Shown: positions 11,598 through 22,519 of the stretch, in pieces
Position numbering within the stretch: the first letter of the stretch is position 1
Layout: each line of letters opens with the position of its first letter
Assembly (NCBI GenBank): GCA_018350325.1
Contig: JAEVLN010000002.1
Span: forward strand, 6,231,027-6,295,026
Origin: Globodera rostochiensis
Taxonomy: Eukaryota; Nematoda; Chromadorea; Rhabditida; Heteroderidae
Direction: 5' to 3'
Length of the DNA: 64,000 nucleotides
Translations under genes and position numbers: made by a program
The notes under the pieces: model-generated
Told to the model about the DNA's origin: nothing
What the model saw: only the letters and a program-made list of their open reading frames with translations
The model's database searches: none

Positions 11598-12125
11598 GTT
11601 AATAAATTCCGGTTCTAATTTTATATTTGTAACATGAGAATGGAAAGAACAGCTATTATAGAGCTCTCCAAATTGAATGTTTTATTTTAATCTTGTCCTT
11701 TTTATTATTTAACGAATTTTCTTTAACATACTTTTTTTTATTTTACTGTTCATTAGAATTTAAATTTAAAAGCAAAATTATTTCGGGGAAACTTAGTAAT
11801 TGTGCCGAAAGGGGACATTTAGAGGATTTGCCCACCTAAATAATACCGTCGAGATTTGGGTATTTTTATTATGATTGACGATTTTCGTTAATCCATCTTA
11901 CTTTTATGATTTATTTATTTTTGCGTTAATAATTGTTAATTTTTATAATTTTTAAATTTAGAATTTGTTTTGCAATCGAAGAAGCAAAGTTTAATTAGGT
12001 ATTTAGATTTTTTATTTCATATTTATTTGGTGTTTTATACGCGCTGAATAATATTTTGTTTTTTAATAAGGGATTTGACTTGGTATCACGTTGCTCACCT
12101 GCTGATATTAGTTGCTGTAATTTTA

Positions 12126-12220
12126 GGCTCCCGTACTCCAATGATCGGACGCGAAGTGTACGGGGTCCCACTGGATTTTTGTTGGCTTTAATACTTTGTG
12201 CTAATAAATTTTTTTTAAAC
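12126..12220 (+). CDS. Coding-like island after repeat F1
   Basis: After AATTTTAG (to about 12127), one frame reads GSRTPMIGREVYGVPLDFCW; a second overlapping frame is part of a 78-codon open frame from 12056. The island lies directly downstream of a copy of the dispersed motif TCACGCTGCTCACCTGCT (diverged here, 12085-12110). Product unknown. Confidence 0.3.
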
Positions 12221-12454
12221 TTGTTGCGTTTTGAATTGATGAAAGATGAAAAAAGTAGTAAAAACACTTTTTATGTTATTACTGATTTTTAAAATTAATT
12301 TAAGTCTTGATAATTTATATGATTTGAAAATTTTGACAAATATAGATAGGTAAATGCTTACATGAAGTAACCTGTTGCAAGTTTTTATTAATATTTATGT
12401 TGGCACAGTTCTTGATTATAAAATTTTAGGTAAATTCTCATTTACTCTATCTAG

Positions 12455-12525
12455 TATCACGGTCATGTGAATACCCCACTGTGGAAGATGGCCCTTTCAA
12501 GCTTTTGGCCGGCCTTCACTAAAAG
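12455..12525 (+). CDS. Candidate 71-nt exon
   Basis: The sequence is bounded by TCTATCTAG and GTGAAG. One frame reads YHGHVNTPLWKMALSSFWPA then FTK; another reads CEYPTVEDGPFKLLAGLH, so the phase is open. A second rich patch follows at 12530-12590. No family recognised. Confidence 0.35.
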
Positions 12526-13194
12526 GTGAAGAGCTGCGCCCTTGAGACGCAATCACGTCTCGCAAATGCATTTATCAATTCATCTGTGTTTGGACTTTTT
12601 ATTTATTATTTAGTATTATTACATTTTTTTTGTAATAATCAATTATTAATTAACATTGTAAATTTGGTGTTTACAATTTTACTAATTAAATTATTTTCGC
12701 AGCAAACTAGTAGAGGTTAAATATTAGGCACAGCAATTTTTTTGTCGCATTATTGCATATGTGTTTCTTACATTTTACCACATTATTCTTATTTATGTTA
12801 ACAAAATTGATTGTGATTAATGCATTTTATCCAAAATCATGCTGCGGTTTTGCATACGCGCATTTAAATAAAGTATTTAATAGATAAACATTAATTTATT
12901 TAATTCTCATTAAAAATTACACGGCGTATCCATTATTTTTTTATTCAAATTAAATTAGATTTCAATCATCATAGTATTTAAAATTTCTTTTTCTTTTGTA
13001 AACTGATTGAATAGCTTAATATTTTGTATGGTAAATTTGCTTCATTTTTATAAATCTCAGATTCTGTGGATATAATTAATTCACTGGCATATTAATCCGA
13101 TGATCTATCCACCACATAGGGCCTGAAACCAAAATAGATATTTTGATTTTTCTTAAATTCCAATTTAATCATGCCCTGCCGTCACATTTCTCAC

Positions 13195-13240
13195 CACAAA
13201 CTGGCTCTTGGGCGAGTCCTGCTGCTGTGCATTCTTTGAC
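13195..13240 (-). CDS. Candidate 46-nt minus-strand microexon
   Basis: On the minus strand ATTAG precedes and GTGAGA follows. The frame across it reads AIRSKNAQQQDSPKSQFVV, Q/S-rich and hydrophilic. The plus strand reads MPCRHISHHKLALGRVLLLC, less natural. If real, it would pair with the minus-strand island at 15034-15195, though no joined product can be proven by eye. Confidence 0.35.
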
Positions 13241-15033
13241 CTAATGGCATTGGCATTAAGATACAATAATATTTGGGTGATAAATAATATTATTATTTTA
13301 ATCAATATTTGTATTTTAATTTTTTGATAAAGTTTAATCTTTTTTCCTACTCGATCGCTTGCATGCGCCGATTTCTTTTTTCAAATCAAAAAAGACAATT
13401 AATTTTTTGTAAAGGTTTGCAATTGCCAAAACTTTCGTTCAGGTATATGGCGTAAAAACTCAAGGAACTCAAAGTCGTGAAAATAATAATAATGTATTTT
13501 TATTTTGAGAAAGATGAGAAATTAAGAAAAAAATTTGATAAGATAGAGAATATTTTTAAATTTTTTGCGTAAATCAGTCTGCCGCTTCTCGTCAATAAAA
13601 AATAATAATATATTTTTAATTATATTTGTAATTTTTTGAATGGATCCGTCCGCCGCAAGTTTTTTCTGTGCTTATTTTAACTTCCAATAAATTTAAAGAA
13701 GAAATTGAGGTTTTGTTATTTAATATAATATACTTAGAATCATTAGAATCTTTTCATAATTACTTTTTATTGTGGCTGATTTGATTAAATAATATTGCAT
13801 AAAATTTGAATGTAAAAATTAAAACAATTTTTTCAGATTAGTACATATTAATGTGGTTGTATCTGTTGTCTTTATTGAACATCTTGGTGTTATCTATTAT
13901 GGTTGATATTTTTATTGAGTAGTTTTATTAATTATCTTATTAAATAGTTTTCATTATTATCGGTTCAAAATTCTTGCGTAGTTCCGCGTTTTTTCATATT
14001 TTAAAGGTATTTTAGGTTGTTTTGGAGAAACAAATATTATAATAAGTCATGATTATTTCAATGCCCAAAGTTTATAGTATTTTGAATTAATTAGCTATAA
14101 AAATATTTTATTTGTTCATCAAAATTATAAAAATTATAAGAAGTTATTTTAATCTTCTAGCAATAAAACCTTTTGCCTACAGAACACGGTTAAATTGAAG
14201 AATACATGCTAACTGCAGCCAACATTATAATTCTTTTATATTGTTCTAATGTTAATTTAATATATATATTTTTTTTGTAAAAGCGAGAATCAAAGTGCAT
14301 TTTATAATCGAACGGGTATTAACATTCTTTCTTCTACTTTAAAACTTTTTTTCTTAATTTACTGCAATATGCAATAGTTTAGGTTTAATAAATTTAATTT
14401 GTAGGTAACCGAAATTTTTTTTATTTATGTAACTATACCTATATCAAACATAAAGCACTGACTTGGGAATTGTTATGTTTAATAAGCACATCTTGGCATT
14501 TTTAATAATAAGAATTTAAGAATTAAAATTTGCAAACAGAAATCTGGTCGTCTATGAAAATCAGAAATTTGCAAACTTAATTCTTGTCGCCATTTTAAAA
14601 ATCAAAATTTGCAAACAGAATTTAAGTCAAAAAATGAGATTCTGTAATATTAAATCGCATATAAACAATCAAAATCATATTTTTCAAATAGTAATAATTC
14701 ACGACAATACCGGTCGCCGGACTCTTCAGGGGCACGCAGACGAGCACGACCTTTATGCAACCGGCAACTCGCTTCGTTTTATGAATTTTTATTCATTATA
14801 TTACATACAAATTAAAATGATTTAAAACCCAAAAAGGGTTTCAAAAATAAAATAATATATACAGATTAGGGGTTAAATTTTACTACGAAAGCTGATGTAT
14901 TTTCATATAATAATAAAAAAAAATATTTTAAGACAGAAACAGGCGCTGCATAACTCGAAAACATTTATTGTAAAACTTTAGCATTCATTTTGTTCAAAAA
15001 GCACCTAATATATTTTTAAGTAGAAATATTTAT
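13241..15033. other. AT-rich stretch with weak islands
   Basis: Small patches: 13441-13495 (plus, after TTCAG, VYGVKTQGTQSREN), 13575-13600 and 13640-13670 (similar short runs reading SAAS in both), and 14700-14780 (open in several frames). Everything else is low-complexity A/T. Confidence 0.3.
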
Positions 15034-15195
15034 TTAATAGCTGTTACATTTTATTGCATGATTTAATTGTTTTTTTTTATTGCGTTGCGAAGGCAATGTT
15101 CCCGCAAACGCAGTAACTCCAGCTTCTGCTTTTTCACGGCTCTTGCGTTCACGCCGACGTTGCTTGTTAAATTGTATAATTTTTTTTGTAACTTT
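15034..15195 (-). CDS. Candidate basic C-terminal exon
   Basis: A 53-codon minus-strand frame reads NKQRRRERKSREKAEAGVTA then FAGTLPSQRNKKKQ and stops at TAA. The middle is well balanced in base composition. The block of R/K suggests a nucleic-acid-binding or nuclear-localisation tail, by composition only. A possible acceptor is AACAAG just before the QRRR codons. No named family. Confidence 0.45.
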   Translation of the reverse strand, partial: KVTKKIIQFNKQRRRERKSREKAEAGVTAFAGTLPSQRNKKKQLNHAIKCNSY

Positions 15196-16236
15196 TTAAT
15201 TTAAACGCGATTTCAATATGTTTTTTCATATTTAAAATATTTTAATATTTATTATTCATTTATACTTTTGGTGAATTCGTTTAAGTTTTTGTTTGTATTG
15301 GCATCCCTGCAATGGTCGCCTGTCGTGGTCGGCCTTTTTAATGTTTTATTTTAATATAAATAAATAGGAAATTTGTAAAGCAAAATACTTTTTAAGTTTT
15401 GTTAATGTTTTGCGCGGCAGCTTTTCGTTACGTTGGTCCCCCCAGTGAGTTTCTAAAATAATTTTGGTTAAGTACAAATCGTAGGGCTTTTGATTTTTCT
15501 ATTTAATATTTTCTATTTTTTATTGTACATTTTTTGTATTCTCTCCGATTAATAGTATTATTTAATTTGTGATTTTAATTTTAATTTTATTTCTCATCGG
15601 CAGGTCGCATAAACCGTCTCAATGTTAATATATAATTTGGTAATTTCTTCCCCAATTAACGTTTGAAAATCAGTTTTTTATATGTAAGATTTGATTTATA
15701 TGTGCAAATTCAATCATCAATGTTATTTTCAATTAAAAAATGCTTTGCATCTGTCTTCAAGTTTACCGAATTTGTTAATCCTCAAACCTTTTAGTTAAAA
15801 TAAGTTAAATATTATTTTTTTAAATTTAGATTCGACTTTAACATCAATTTTAAAAATAATTTTAGGTAATATGTTACTTAAAAACTTTTCATAATATTCT
15901 CTTTCATATTATTATTAGTATATAGAAGAAAACTATATAAATGAGCTTGTAAATAATTTTCAATTTTTTAAAATTACTTTCCGTATTTTTCGTTTGTTAA
16001 TGAGAAATTTATGGCTTTTTATACAAATCTCGATTTTGCAAAATGTTGCCAATTAAAGACTCACTTTAGAGACTAAGGGGTTGAGTTTTCAGTTTAGAAA
16101 CTTTTAAAGTTTAGTAAAAAATAAAAGCTAATTTTATATGGGTTTATGGGTTTATTGTGCCAATTGCAGACACAGAGCTGCGTTAAAAATGCTTTTTCTC
16201 TTGTATTTAACTAATTTGATTTAGAGTTTGTTTCAG
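15196..16236. other. AT-rich stretch with a possible microexon
   Basis: At 15406-15448, GCGCGGCAG is followed by about 26 nt reading FRYVGPP and then GTGAGT, a perfect donor, so this could be a microexon on plus. 15300-15340 is a second small island. Otherwise no structure seen. Confidence 0.3.
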
Positions 16237-16319
16237 GATTTTTTCCGTTTGTAATCTTTGACATTTTGTTGAATATGAAATCGGCCTTGAATGCGGCTCC
16301 AAAAATTCGGAATGCTTGA
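16237..16319 (+). CDS. Candidate terminal exon
   Basis: GTTTGTTTCAG is followed by one open frame to TGA: FFPFVIFDILLNMKSALNAA then PKIRNA. The acceptor is strong, the stop is in frame, and composition rises sharply over A/T flanks. Protein family unknown. Confidence 0.45.
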
Positions 16320-16394
16320 AAAAAACATTTATTTGTTTATTTTTGAATAATAAATGTAAATTTTATAATTTAAATTTTTATAATTTTTTGCATT

Positions 16395-16700
16395 TTGCAT
16401 TGAAGAAGAAAAGTCTAATATTAGACTTTTATATTTTGTATTTATCTGTTGTTTGTATCACGCTAAATTATATTTGGGTTTTCACTAAGTGAATTTGAGT
16501 AATTATCACTGCTAACCTGCTGTCTTCAGTAGTGATTGTTTTTATGTATTATTGCAAATCTTTTTTTTAAAATAATTTTCAGCAGAATTTAAAGATAATT
16601 TTTTTACTTAAGCATGTGCCTCGAAGTGCGTTTGTGTCTGAGAATATCTTTATTAAGTTGAACATTGAGAAGGCAATCCAAATAATTCCATTAATATAAT
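16395..16700. repeat. Dispersed repeat copy (families F1, F2, F10)
   Basis: The segment strings together three motifs seen elsewhere: GCATTGAAGAAG near 16398 (family F2), the GCTGCTCACCTGCT-like motif near 16506 (F1), and GCATGTGCCTCGAAG with GTCTGAGAAT near 16613 (F10, also at 21150). Copies at 21140-21260, 21725-21790 and 22440-22600 share pieces in similar order, so it behaves as a mosaic of a repeated unit. Confidence 0.5.
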
Positions 16701-16876
16701 TAATATCGAATTTTCTATATTTAATTAATAAACAATATTACAAAAAGTTTTTTTCCTTGCAGTTGTTTAGATTTAGATCAACTTTATTAAATGTTATTTT
16801 TAAAAAAATTTTGAAGAAAAATGCAACAACAAAAAAATCGAAAAGCGCAGCTGACTCCTCCTAAATACTGTATTAG

Positions 16877-17149
16877 TATCCTGGTTCACCGCAATGCAAA
16901 ACCTCTGTATGTATTAAATGTTATATTACACTGTCAAAAATTCAAATTGTTTATAAAGCGCAAAGTGAGGAATGGAGGACGACAGTTGTTGCTGATGGAG
17001 TTTGGGTTGTGCTAATTGTTCATCATTCCTTTATCGCTCTGGGGGTCGGGAGGAGATATTTAATGCATTTTGAGACTACGACAAACGTTTTTTTACAACA
17101 AAAGGTCAATCGATCGTGGCGCAGAGTGCAAGACGGTCAGTCGTCTTGA
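16877..17149 (+). CDS. Open frame of 90 codons upstream of tRNA-Asn
   Basis: The frame starts after TGTATTAG and stays open for 90 codons to TGA. It includes PQCKTSVCIKCYITL, YKAQSEEWRTTVVADGVWVV and VNRSWRRVQDGQSS. An overlapping frame (17070-17306) is open with KRSIDRGAECKTVSRLEEQC then DPRGQHL, and the frame may switch through splicing (GT at several points). The cysteine cluster is notable, but no domain is recognised. Confidence 0.4.
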   Translation, partial: YPGSPQCKTSVCIKCYITLSKIQIVYKAQSEEWRTTVVADGVWVVLIVHHSFIALGVGRRYLMHFETTTNVFLQQKVNRSWRRVQDGQSS

Positions 17150-17353
17150 AGAGCAATGTGACCCGCGAGGACAACATTTAGTCTTAATTTTCTCGATTAA
17201 ATTTTTCTCAACATTCTTCAATATTTTTTTTTATAATAAATGGATTTATCCGTTTCCAGTTAAATTTTTGAGACCAAACGACTATAAAACTCAAAAGTCT
17301 TGCTGAATTAAAACTGTTTGCATAAATGGTTCACATTTTTTTGTTACTAACAA

Positions 17354-17356
17354 GCT

Positions 17357-17400
<44 letters not shown>

Positions 17401-17427
17401 CTGGTGGTTCGAATCCACCCGGGAGCG
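17354..17427 (+). tRNA. tRNA-Asn (anticodon GTT)
   Basis: The 74-nt gene has a complete cloverleaf. Acceptor stem GCTTCCG pairs with CGGGAGC, with discriminator G. The anticodon stem is TTCGG/CCGAA with loop CTGTTAA, anticodon GTT at 17388-17390. It has A box TGGCGCAATCGG and B box GGTTCGAATCC, with no intron. It decodes AAC and AAU. A T6 run follows 6 nt downstream. It appears functional. A decayed partial copy, split off by a hAT element, lies about 2.3 kb downstream. Confidence 0.98.
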
Positions 17428-17432
17428 ATCGA

Positions 17433-17438
17433 TTTTTT
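17433..17438 (+). terminator. Pol III T-run terminator
   Basis: Six T residues start 6 nt after the tRNA-Asn 3' end, the expected place and length for RNA polymerase III termination. Confidence 0.85.
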
Positions 17439-17456
17439 ATTTTAACCCGCGGCGGC

Positions 17457-19752
17457 TAGGGTTCGGACGGGCGCCCGGGTCGGGCGGGCAACGGGCGGGC
17501 ATTCGGCCGGGCGGGCGCCCGACTAGGAAATATTCGGTCCGGGCTAAAGCCCGGTATTCGCCCGGCAAAGCCCGCCCGGACGAAAAATCAAAAAAAAGCC
17601 CGCCCGGAAAGCCCGCCGGACAAAAATCAAAAAAAAGCCCGCCCGGAAAAGTCCGCCCGGCCACTTTCGGGTTGCCCGGAAAAAAGCCCGCCCGGCCCCA
17701 AAAAACCGAATATTTTCCGAATATTCTTATTTTTCATTTTTGCATGTTCGTATTTTTAAATACACACCCAACAGGATGCCAAACTATTATTAAAAAAATG
17801 CAATAAATACATCGCACAGTTATAATACTACATATTAATGCAATTATATTTGTTGATTTCTTTGAATCATTTCTTAATTAAAGTTGTTTAGCTAACGTTA
17901 TGCTGAGTAACATTTGGAAAATTGGTCTCTATGAAAAAAGAGCGGACGAAAAAGCAGCGTGTTTGGATTGCCAAAAAAATCAAATGAATAAATTTTTGTA
18001 CTCTCGAAAAGGAGGAAGTACCAAACCGCTCTTAAACCATCTTTTGGGCATTCACAAAGATTCTGAATACCATAAAGAATTTGTGAGACTGCAGAGTGAG
18101 GAACAAAAAAAGCGTGAGAAAAGTGCTTTGGGTCAAAAAACACTTGAAGATTGCGTGGCTGAACCCTCGGAGAACTCATCAGAGAAAGGTTAAATTAACT
18201 TTTTGGGATTTAAAAACCTAATAAAATTCGAAATTTGAGTGGTACTTTCGGTGCTAGACAAACTCGTTGTCACATACGTGGCAACTAACGACGTCTCGTT
18301 TTACTCTCTTGAGTCGGACGCACTGCAAAATTTGTTTAACTATAACCAACCCGCTGGAATTCTGCCTTTTTGATGTTGGAAAGAATTTTTGAACAGAGAG
18401 AAGCCATATTTACGTACGCAATGAACGAAACCAGGGATTTTCGACTTATTTTGACAAATGAACAATATGAACAGATCGATTTGATAATTAAAGTAGGGTA
18501 AACAAGTTTATTTCCTTAGGTTTAATTTAATTTTAGATCCTCAAACCGATTCAGGAAATAAGTGTGCGCTTATGTAAGGAGACATTGTCGTCCGTTTGCC
18601 CATATTTTTCGATTTTGCATGACAAATTAATTGGCTTTCAAATCTCAGTTGAATTTGGCTTTATTGATCAAATTCGCTCTGCATTGGTAGCGGGGATACA
18701 AAAACGGGTGTTGGATCGATTTTCAGAAAGCTGGTCAAAAGAATATCTCTATTTATGCACAATTTGTTTAAATTTAAGATTGCATTTGCTGAGCACGGTT
18801 TTGGAGCTCAAGTTTGTTGGTGGAAAGGAAAGAAATGTGATGATTGAAAAAATAAAGCTCTGGATCGAGTCCGAGATTGTGAAAAAGAACGGTGAAGAAG
18901 TTCAGTTGGATGGAAGCGAGACAGATTTTGTTACGCCACGTTCTCCTCCCGCCAAGAAGGCTGCTTTGGAAAATGATTCAATTTTTTCTACCTTTGACCA
19001 AATCACCCAAAACCCGACCGAATCAACCGAAAGAACAATTGAAAAGGAGTTTGCTGTAAGAAATTAAATTTAATTCTAAAATTTGCGCTGTAATTAGGCT
19101 TATTTTGCGGAAGGATGTGCGAAGCACAATGATGATGTCTTTGCGCTTTTGAGAACATATACAGTCAATTATCCACTACTTTCTTCTGTGGCGCTAAAAT
19201 ATTTTTGCATTCCGGCTACCAGCTGTGCTTCTGAGTCATTGTTCAGTTCGGCAAGGCATACTTGCAGCTACGATCGTGGGCGAATGAGCGGGGAGACCGT
19301 TAAAGGGTTGATTTTCCTTAAACATGCGCTCCGAGAACATAAAAATGAGAGTTAACTGCATTTTTCAATACATATTTGTTCATTTTATTTTTTGATCTCA
19401 CAAAGAATATAAACAAAGAAATTTTATATGTCTAATCGTACATGTTTAGGAATGATCAAGATCATCTCTAACTTTAAGTTGTTTCAAAAATTTTTTTAAA
19501 TATTCGCCCGGTATTCGGATTTTTTTCAAAATCCGGGCTAAAGCCCGGTATTCGGATTTTTTTCAAAATCCGGGCTAAAGCCCGGTATTCGCCCGGCAAA
19601 GCCCGCCCGGACGAAAAATCAAAAAAAGCCCGCCCGGCAAAGCCCGCCCGGACGAAAAATCAAAAAAAGCCCGCCCGGAAAAGTCCGCCCGGCCACTTTC
19701 GGGTTGCCCGGAAAAAAGCCCGCCCGGCCCCAACCCGATTATCCGAACCCTA
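17457..19752 (+). mobile_element. hAT-superfamily transposon, defective
   Basis: The ends are TAGGGTTCGGA and its exact reverse complement. GCGGCGGC flanks both sides (17449-17456 and 19753-19760), an 8-bp duplication diagnostic of hAT. It encodes a BED-finger transposase with hAT dimerisation domain, now broken. GC-rich subterminal arrays of CCCGCCCGG units lie at 17537-17701 and 19568-19733 and, oddly, are direct rather than inverted copies. The insertion site is inside a tRNA-Asn remnant. Confidence 0.96.
17900..19355 (+). pseudogene. hAT transposase, internally deleted
   Basis: Exons: 17900-18188 (BED zinc finger, C21, C24, H47, H52), 18258-18345, 18346-18492, 18537-19055, 19098-19355. 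Introns are 69, 44 and 42 nt, all GT-AG with TAG acceptors. Exon 2 carries the YVATNDVSFYSLES block; it runs directly, out of frame, into RWNSAFLMLERIFEQREAI near 18352. The intervening part of the RNase-H-like core, which holds the first catalytic acidic residues in hAT enzymes, is missing. The last exon holds the dimerisation block (PATSCASESLFSSA). It stops at TAA. Not functional. Confidence 0.93.
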
Positions 19753-19754
19753 GC

Positions 19755-19802
19755 GGCGGCTGTTAACTGAAAGGTTGCTGGTTCAGATCCAACTGGGATC
19801 CG
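19755..19802 (+). pseudogene. 3' half of a tRNA-Asn pseudogene
   Basis: GGCTGTTAACTGAAAGG and the following B-box-like GGTTCAGATCC align with the anticodon arm to 3' end of the intact tRNA-Asn at 17354, with about one change in five. No 5' half is present on either side of the hAT element. It marks the transposon target and suggests a once tandem tRNA pair. Confidence 0.8.
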
Positions 19803-20394
19803 TTAATATTTTTTTTTAATAAAGTAAAATTGGGGGAGAATCTTATACTTATTTTATGCAAATTTGTACGACTGCTGACTGATGTGATCACCAGGGATGC
19901 TACTTTTAGTTAAGAAAAGTCTCGAAATAGTTAACTGATAGTGTCGAAAAAGTGCCAAAATAGTGGTCAAAATCCGGGTTCATAAGCAAAAATGGTGATG
20001 AAAAAATGTGCACAAAAATATAATAATATAATAATAATAGCTTAAAAACTGGTTATTTACATGATAAAATTATTAATTAGTAGGGCTGCTACTTTAGACA
20101 AGAAAAATGCAAAAGGCACCTAAAAAGTCGCGAAAAAAATTCGAATTTTATTGGTTTTTAATAAAAACAACCGGCAAAGAATACATAGAAATATTTTAAA
20201 ATTTAAATTAACATTTTTTAATTAATAGAACCAAAAATATTAATTACAATACCTTGTTCTGAACGTATATTTTTAATGTTCCTTTTTTGTAAAAATATCT
20301 AAATTAAATTTTTTCCGATTATAAAAAAGAAGAAGAAGAAAAGGATTGGAAGCTTGGAACTGGCCCTTTTTGTTCCAAATTATCATTTTTCTAG
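19803..20394. other. Relic hAT-like ends in AT-rich DNA
   Basis: 19894 begins CAGGGATGCTACTTT and 20082 begins TAGGGCTGCTACTTT, two related hAT-style terminal sequences in the same direction. Neither could be paired with an opposite end. Otherwise nothing recognised. Confidence 0.4.
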
Positions 20395-20484
20395 GTTTGT
20401 TTTGATGCTGATTTCGATCAAAGTTGCGGCAAAGCGGGTTATACCCGGCTGAAAATTCAATTTCCAAAAAATTGCGTTAAATAA
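20395..20484 (+). CDS. Candidate terminal exon, unknown
   Basis: ATTTTTCTAG is followed by an open frame to TAA: VCFDADFDQSCGKAGYTRLK then IQFPKNCVK. Two cysteines and a charged composition suggest a soluble or secreted domain end. Another rich patch at 20630-20690 reads KVALFHVYGACSLAGFF after TTTAAG. Confidence 0.42.
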   Translation, partial: VCFDADFDQSCGKAGYTRLKIQFPKNCVK

Positions 20485-21007
20485 TAGGAATTACTTTATG
20501 ACAAATATAAACATATATATTAGTATTAATTTTATAGTTAGTTGTACAAGTCAAAAATATATTTATTCCATTAAAAATTAGTTTGTATTTTCTTGAAATT
20601 TCATTGGTGACATGATGATCTTGCGTTGATTTAAGGTTGCCTTGTTCCATGTTTACGGCGCTTGCTCTTTAGCCGGCTTTTTTTCTACACAAAATTAATC
20701 AATAGCAATTAAAAAAAGTTTATTTGTTTTTGTTTAATAATGCTGTTAATATTATTGGTTTAAAAGTAAATATTAGTAATTGCATTTAATTTAACCTTTT
20801 TTTATAATTAATTTTTTTTAAATCGTTAAATTACAACCGTTGTTTGGGAAATTTTAGTTATAATTAAACAATTATATCCGGTGCGTTTCAACCGCAATGA
20901 CTAAGCCCACGCTTCTTTTGCTAGTTACACTGTAAAAAAGGAATTATTTAAATTTTTTATCTTTTTTTTATATGAAATTTAATAACGTATTTTTATATCT
21001 TCAAGAT

Positions 21008-21088
21008 ATGCATAAGCCAACGTTCTTGATTAGACTGATCGACTTGCCCGCATACTGCAAGGTTATGAAGATTTCTGGTTATCTTTAA
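21008..21088 (+). CDS. Small coding-like island with ATG
   Basis: ATG opens 26 codons: MHKPTFLIRLIDLPAYCK then VMKISGYL and TAA. A GTTATG after YCK could be a donor, making it a first exon. No family recognised. Confidence 0.35.
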   Translation: MHKPTFLIRLIDLPAYCKVMKISGYL

Positions 21089-22297
21089 AATTATTTTATT
21101 CCATTGTAAAATTTAAGAGCATTTATTTAGCTTTGTTTTTTATTTATTAGCATGTGCCCTCGAAATGTTTACTTGTCTGAGAATCATTGTACTGTTGGGC
21201 GGGCATTAAGAAGATAATTAATAATTCACTTAATATAATGTCACATATATTACCTTTTTTGCTTTACGTCAGTCTTTTTTTTTAATTAATAGTATTGCAT
21301 TTTAGAAGGTGCATAGTTTTTTAATGTTTATATTTTCGCGATATTTTTTTTGAATTTTGTTTCCAAATTTAATCCATTTAAAAGGCTCAGGCCATTCGAG
21401 TCCGCAATGTAGTCATTTTCCACACTTCATATCCGACGCGGGATTTTCGTGTTTCTCCGTAAAAATCCCGTGAATTTTACATGGGAATCGCACGAGACGG
21501 TGTAATTTTTGAAACTCTAACAATAATGAACTAACAAAATTTCAAGTCCACAGCCCTGTCCTCGGCAAAAATGAATTTTGTAACGCATAATGCCTTCTTT
21601 AGGGGTGTATATTATCCCGGAATCGGGGATGGGGTTCGGGGTTAAAAGTGTCGGGGTCGGGGATGTCCAAAAAAATGGCCTAAATTTGCTGAGTCGGGGG
21701 TCCGATGTTGTTCTTTAATCAGTGAATTTGAGTTACCCCGCTGCTCACCTGCTACAAATTGGTTGTTGACGTACAAATTAGTTGCCGTCATTGCCCTTCT
21801 CCTTTCTAAGCCTTTATTTGATTGTATTTTTACAATTTATAATGAAAATTCGTGATTAAAAGGCGTCATCGTTTATTTCTTGAACGCATACGAGGTATAT
21901 GTTGTTTACATATTTGTTTTAGTTTCGGTTTTTGCCAAAACACATTATTCTGCTAATTTATATCAAAATAAAGTTGACTCGCAGACATTTAAATTATAAA
22001 CTATTAATTAATAATAACATTTGTTTTGAGATTTAACTAGACATTTGCTATTGTACTTTACATTAAATACATAGCTTAAATCAAATTGCTTTTGGATTAT
22101 TGAATTTGCAATTTTTAATTATTAAATTTTCAGATTCCTTTTTACAACTGGATAAGCGAAGTCTATAGGTTTGTTATTTCGTATTTATTTGATTTGTATC
22201 TGTTATTAATACATAAAATTAAAGATTAAATTTTTCCTCTTGTTGCTTTAATTTAATTTCTTAAAACTAACTTTTGCAATTGAAGAATTTGTTTTAA
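21089..22297. other. Repeat mosaic, no gene seen
   Basis: Contains the F10 copy (21147-21260), a GTCGGGG-rich relic beginning TAGGGGTGTATATTATCCC at 21600 that resembles a degraded DNA-transposon end, and an F1 copy at 21725-21790. A rich patch at 21380-21500 is open on neither strand for long. Confidence 0.4.
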
Positions 22298-22519
22298 ACG
22301 ATTATTTTTAATACTGTTCTAATTACCTTTGTTATTAAATCAAAATTTGCAAAAAAAAATAGGCAAACCCCTAAAAATAGCGATGCATCAAAAGGACTAG
22401 CCGAGCCACCGAATTTCGATGCTTATTCTTTAAGAAGTTGCGCACCGCCAAAATTGAATTTGAGTGATGATCACGCTGCTCACCTGCTAAAATTGGTTGT
22501 CTTTGTCTTCATTCAGTAA
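22298..22519 (+). CDS. Open frame of 73 codons across an F1 repeat
   Basis: The stop-to-stop frame includes SDASKGLAEPPNFDAYSLRS then CAPPKLNLSDDHAAHLL. The second half coincides with the F1 repeat motif, which in its other copies is not open in this frame, so that part may be repeat-derived. The first half, after GGACTAG, is the better exon candidate. Confidence 0.35.
   Translation, partial: TIIFNTVLITFVIKSKFAKKNRQTPKNSDASKGLAEPPNFDAYSLRSCAPPKLNLSDDHAAHLLKLVVFVFIQ

Noticed and set aside
17437..17664. Minus-strand 75-codon Gly/Pro/Arg-rich frame
   Set aside because: It is produced by the CCCGCCCGG subterminal array of the hAT element.
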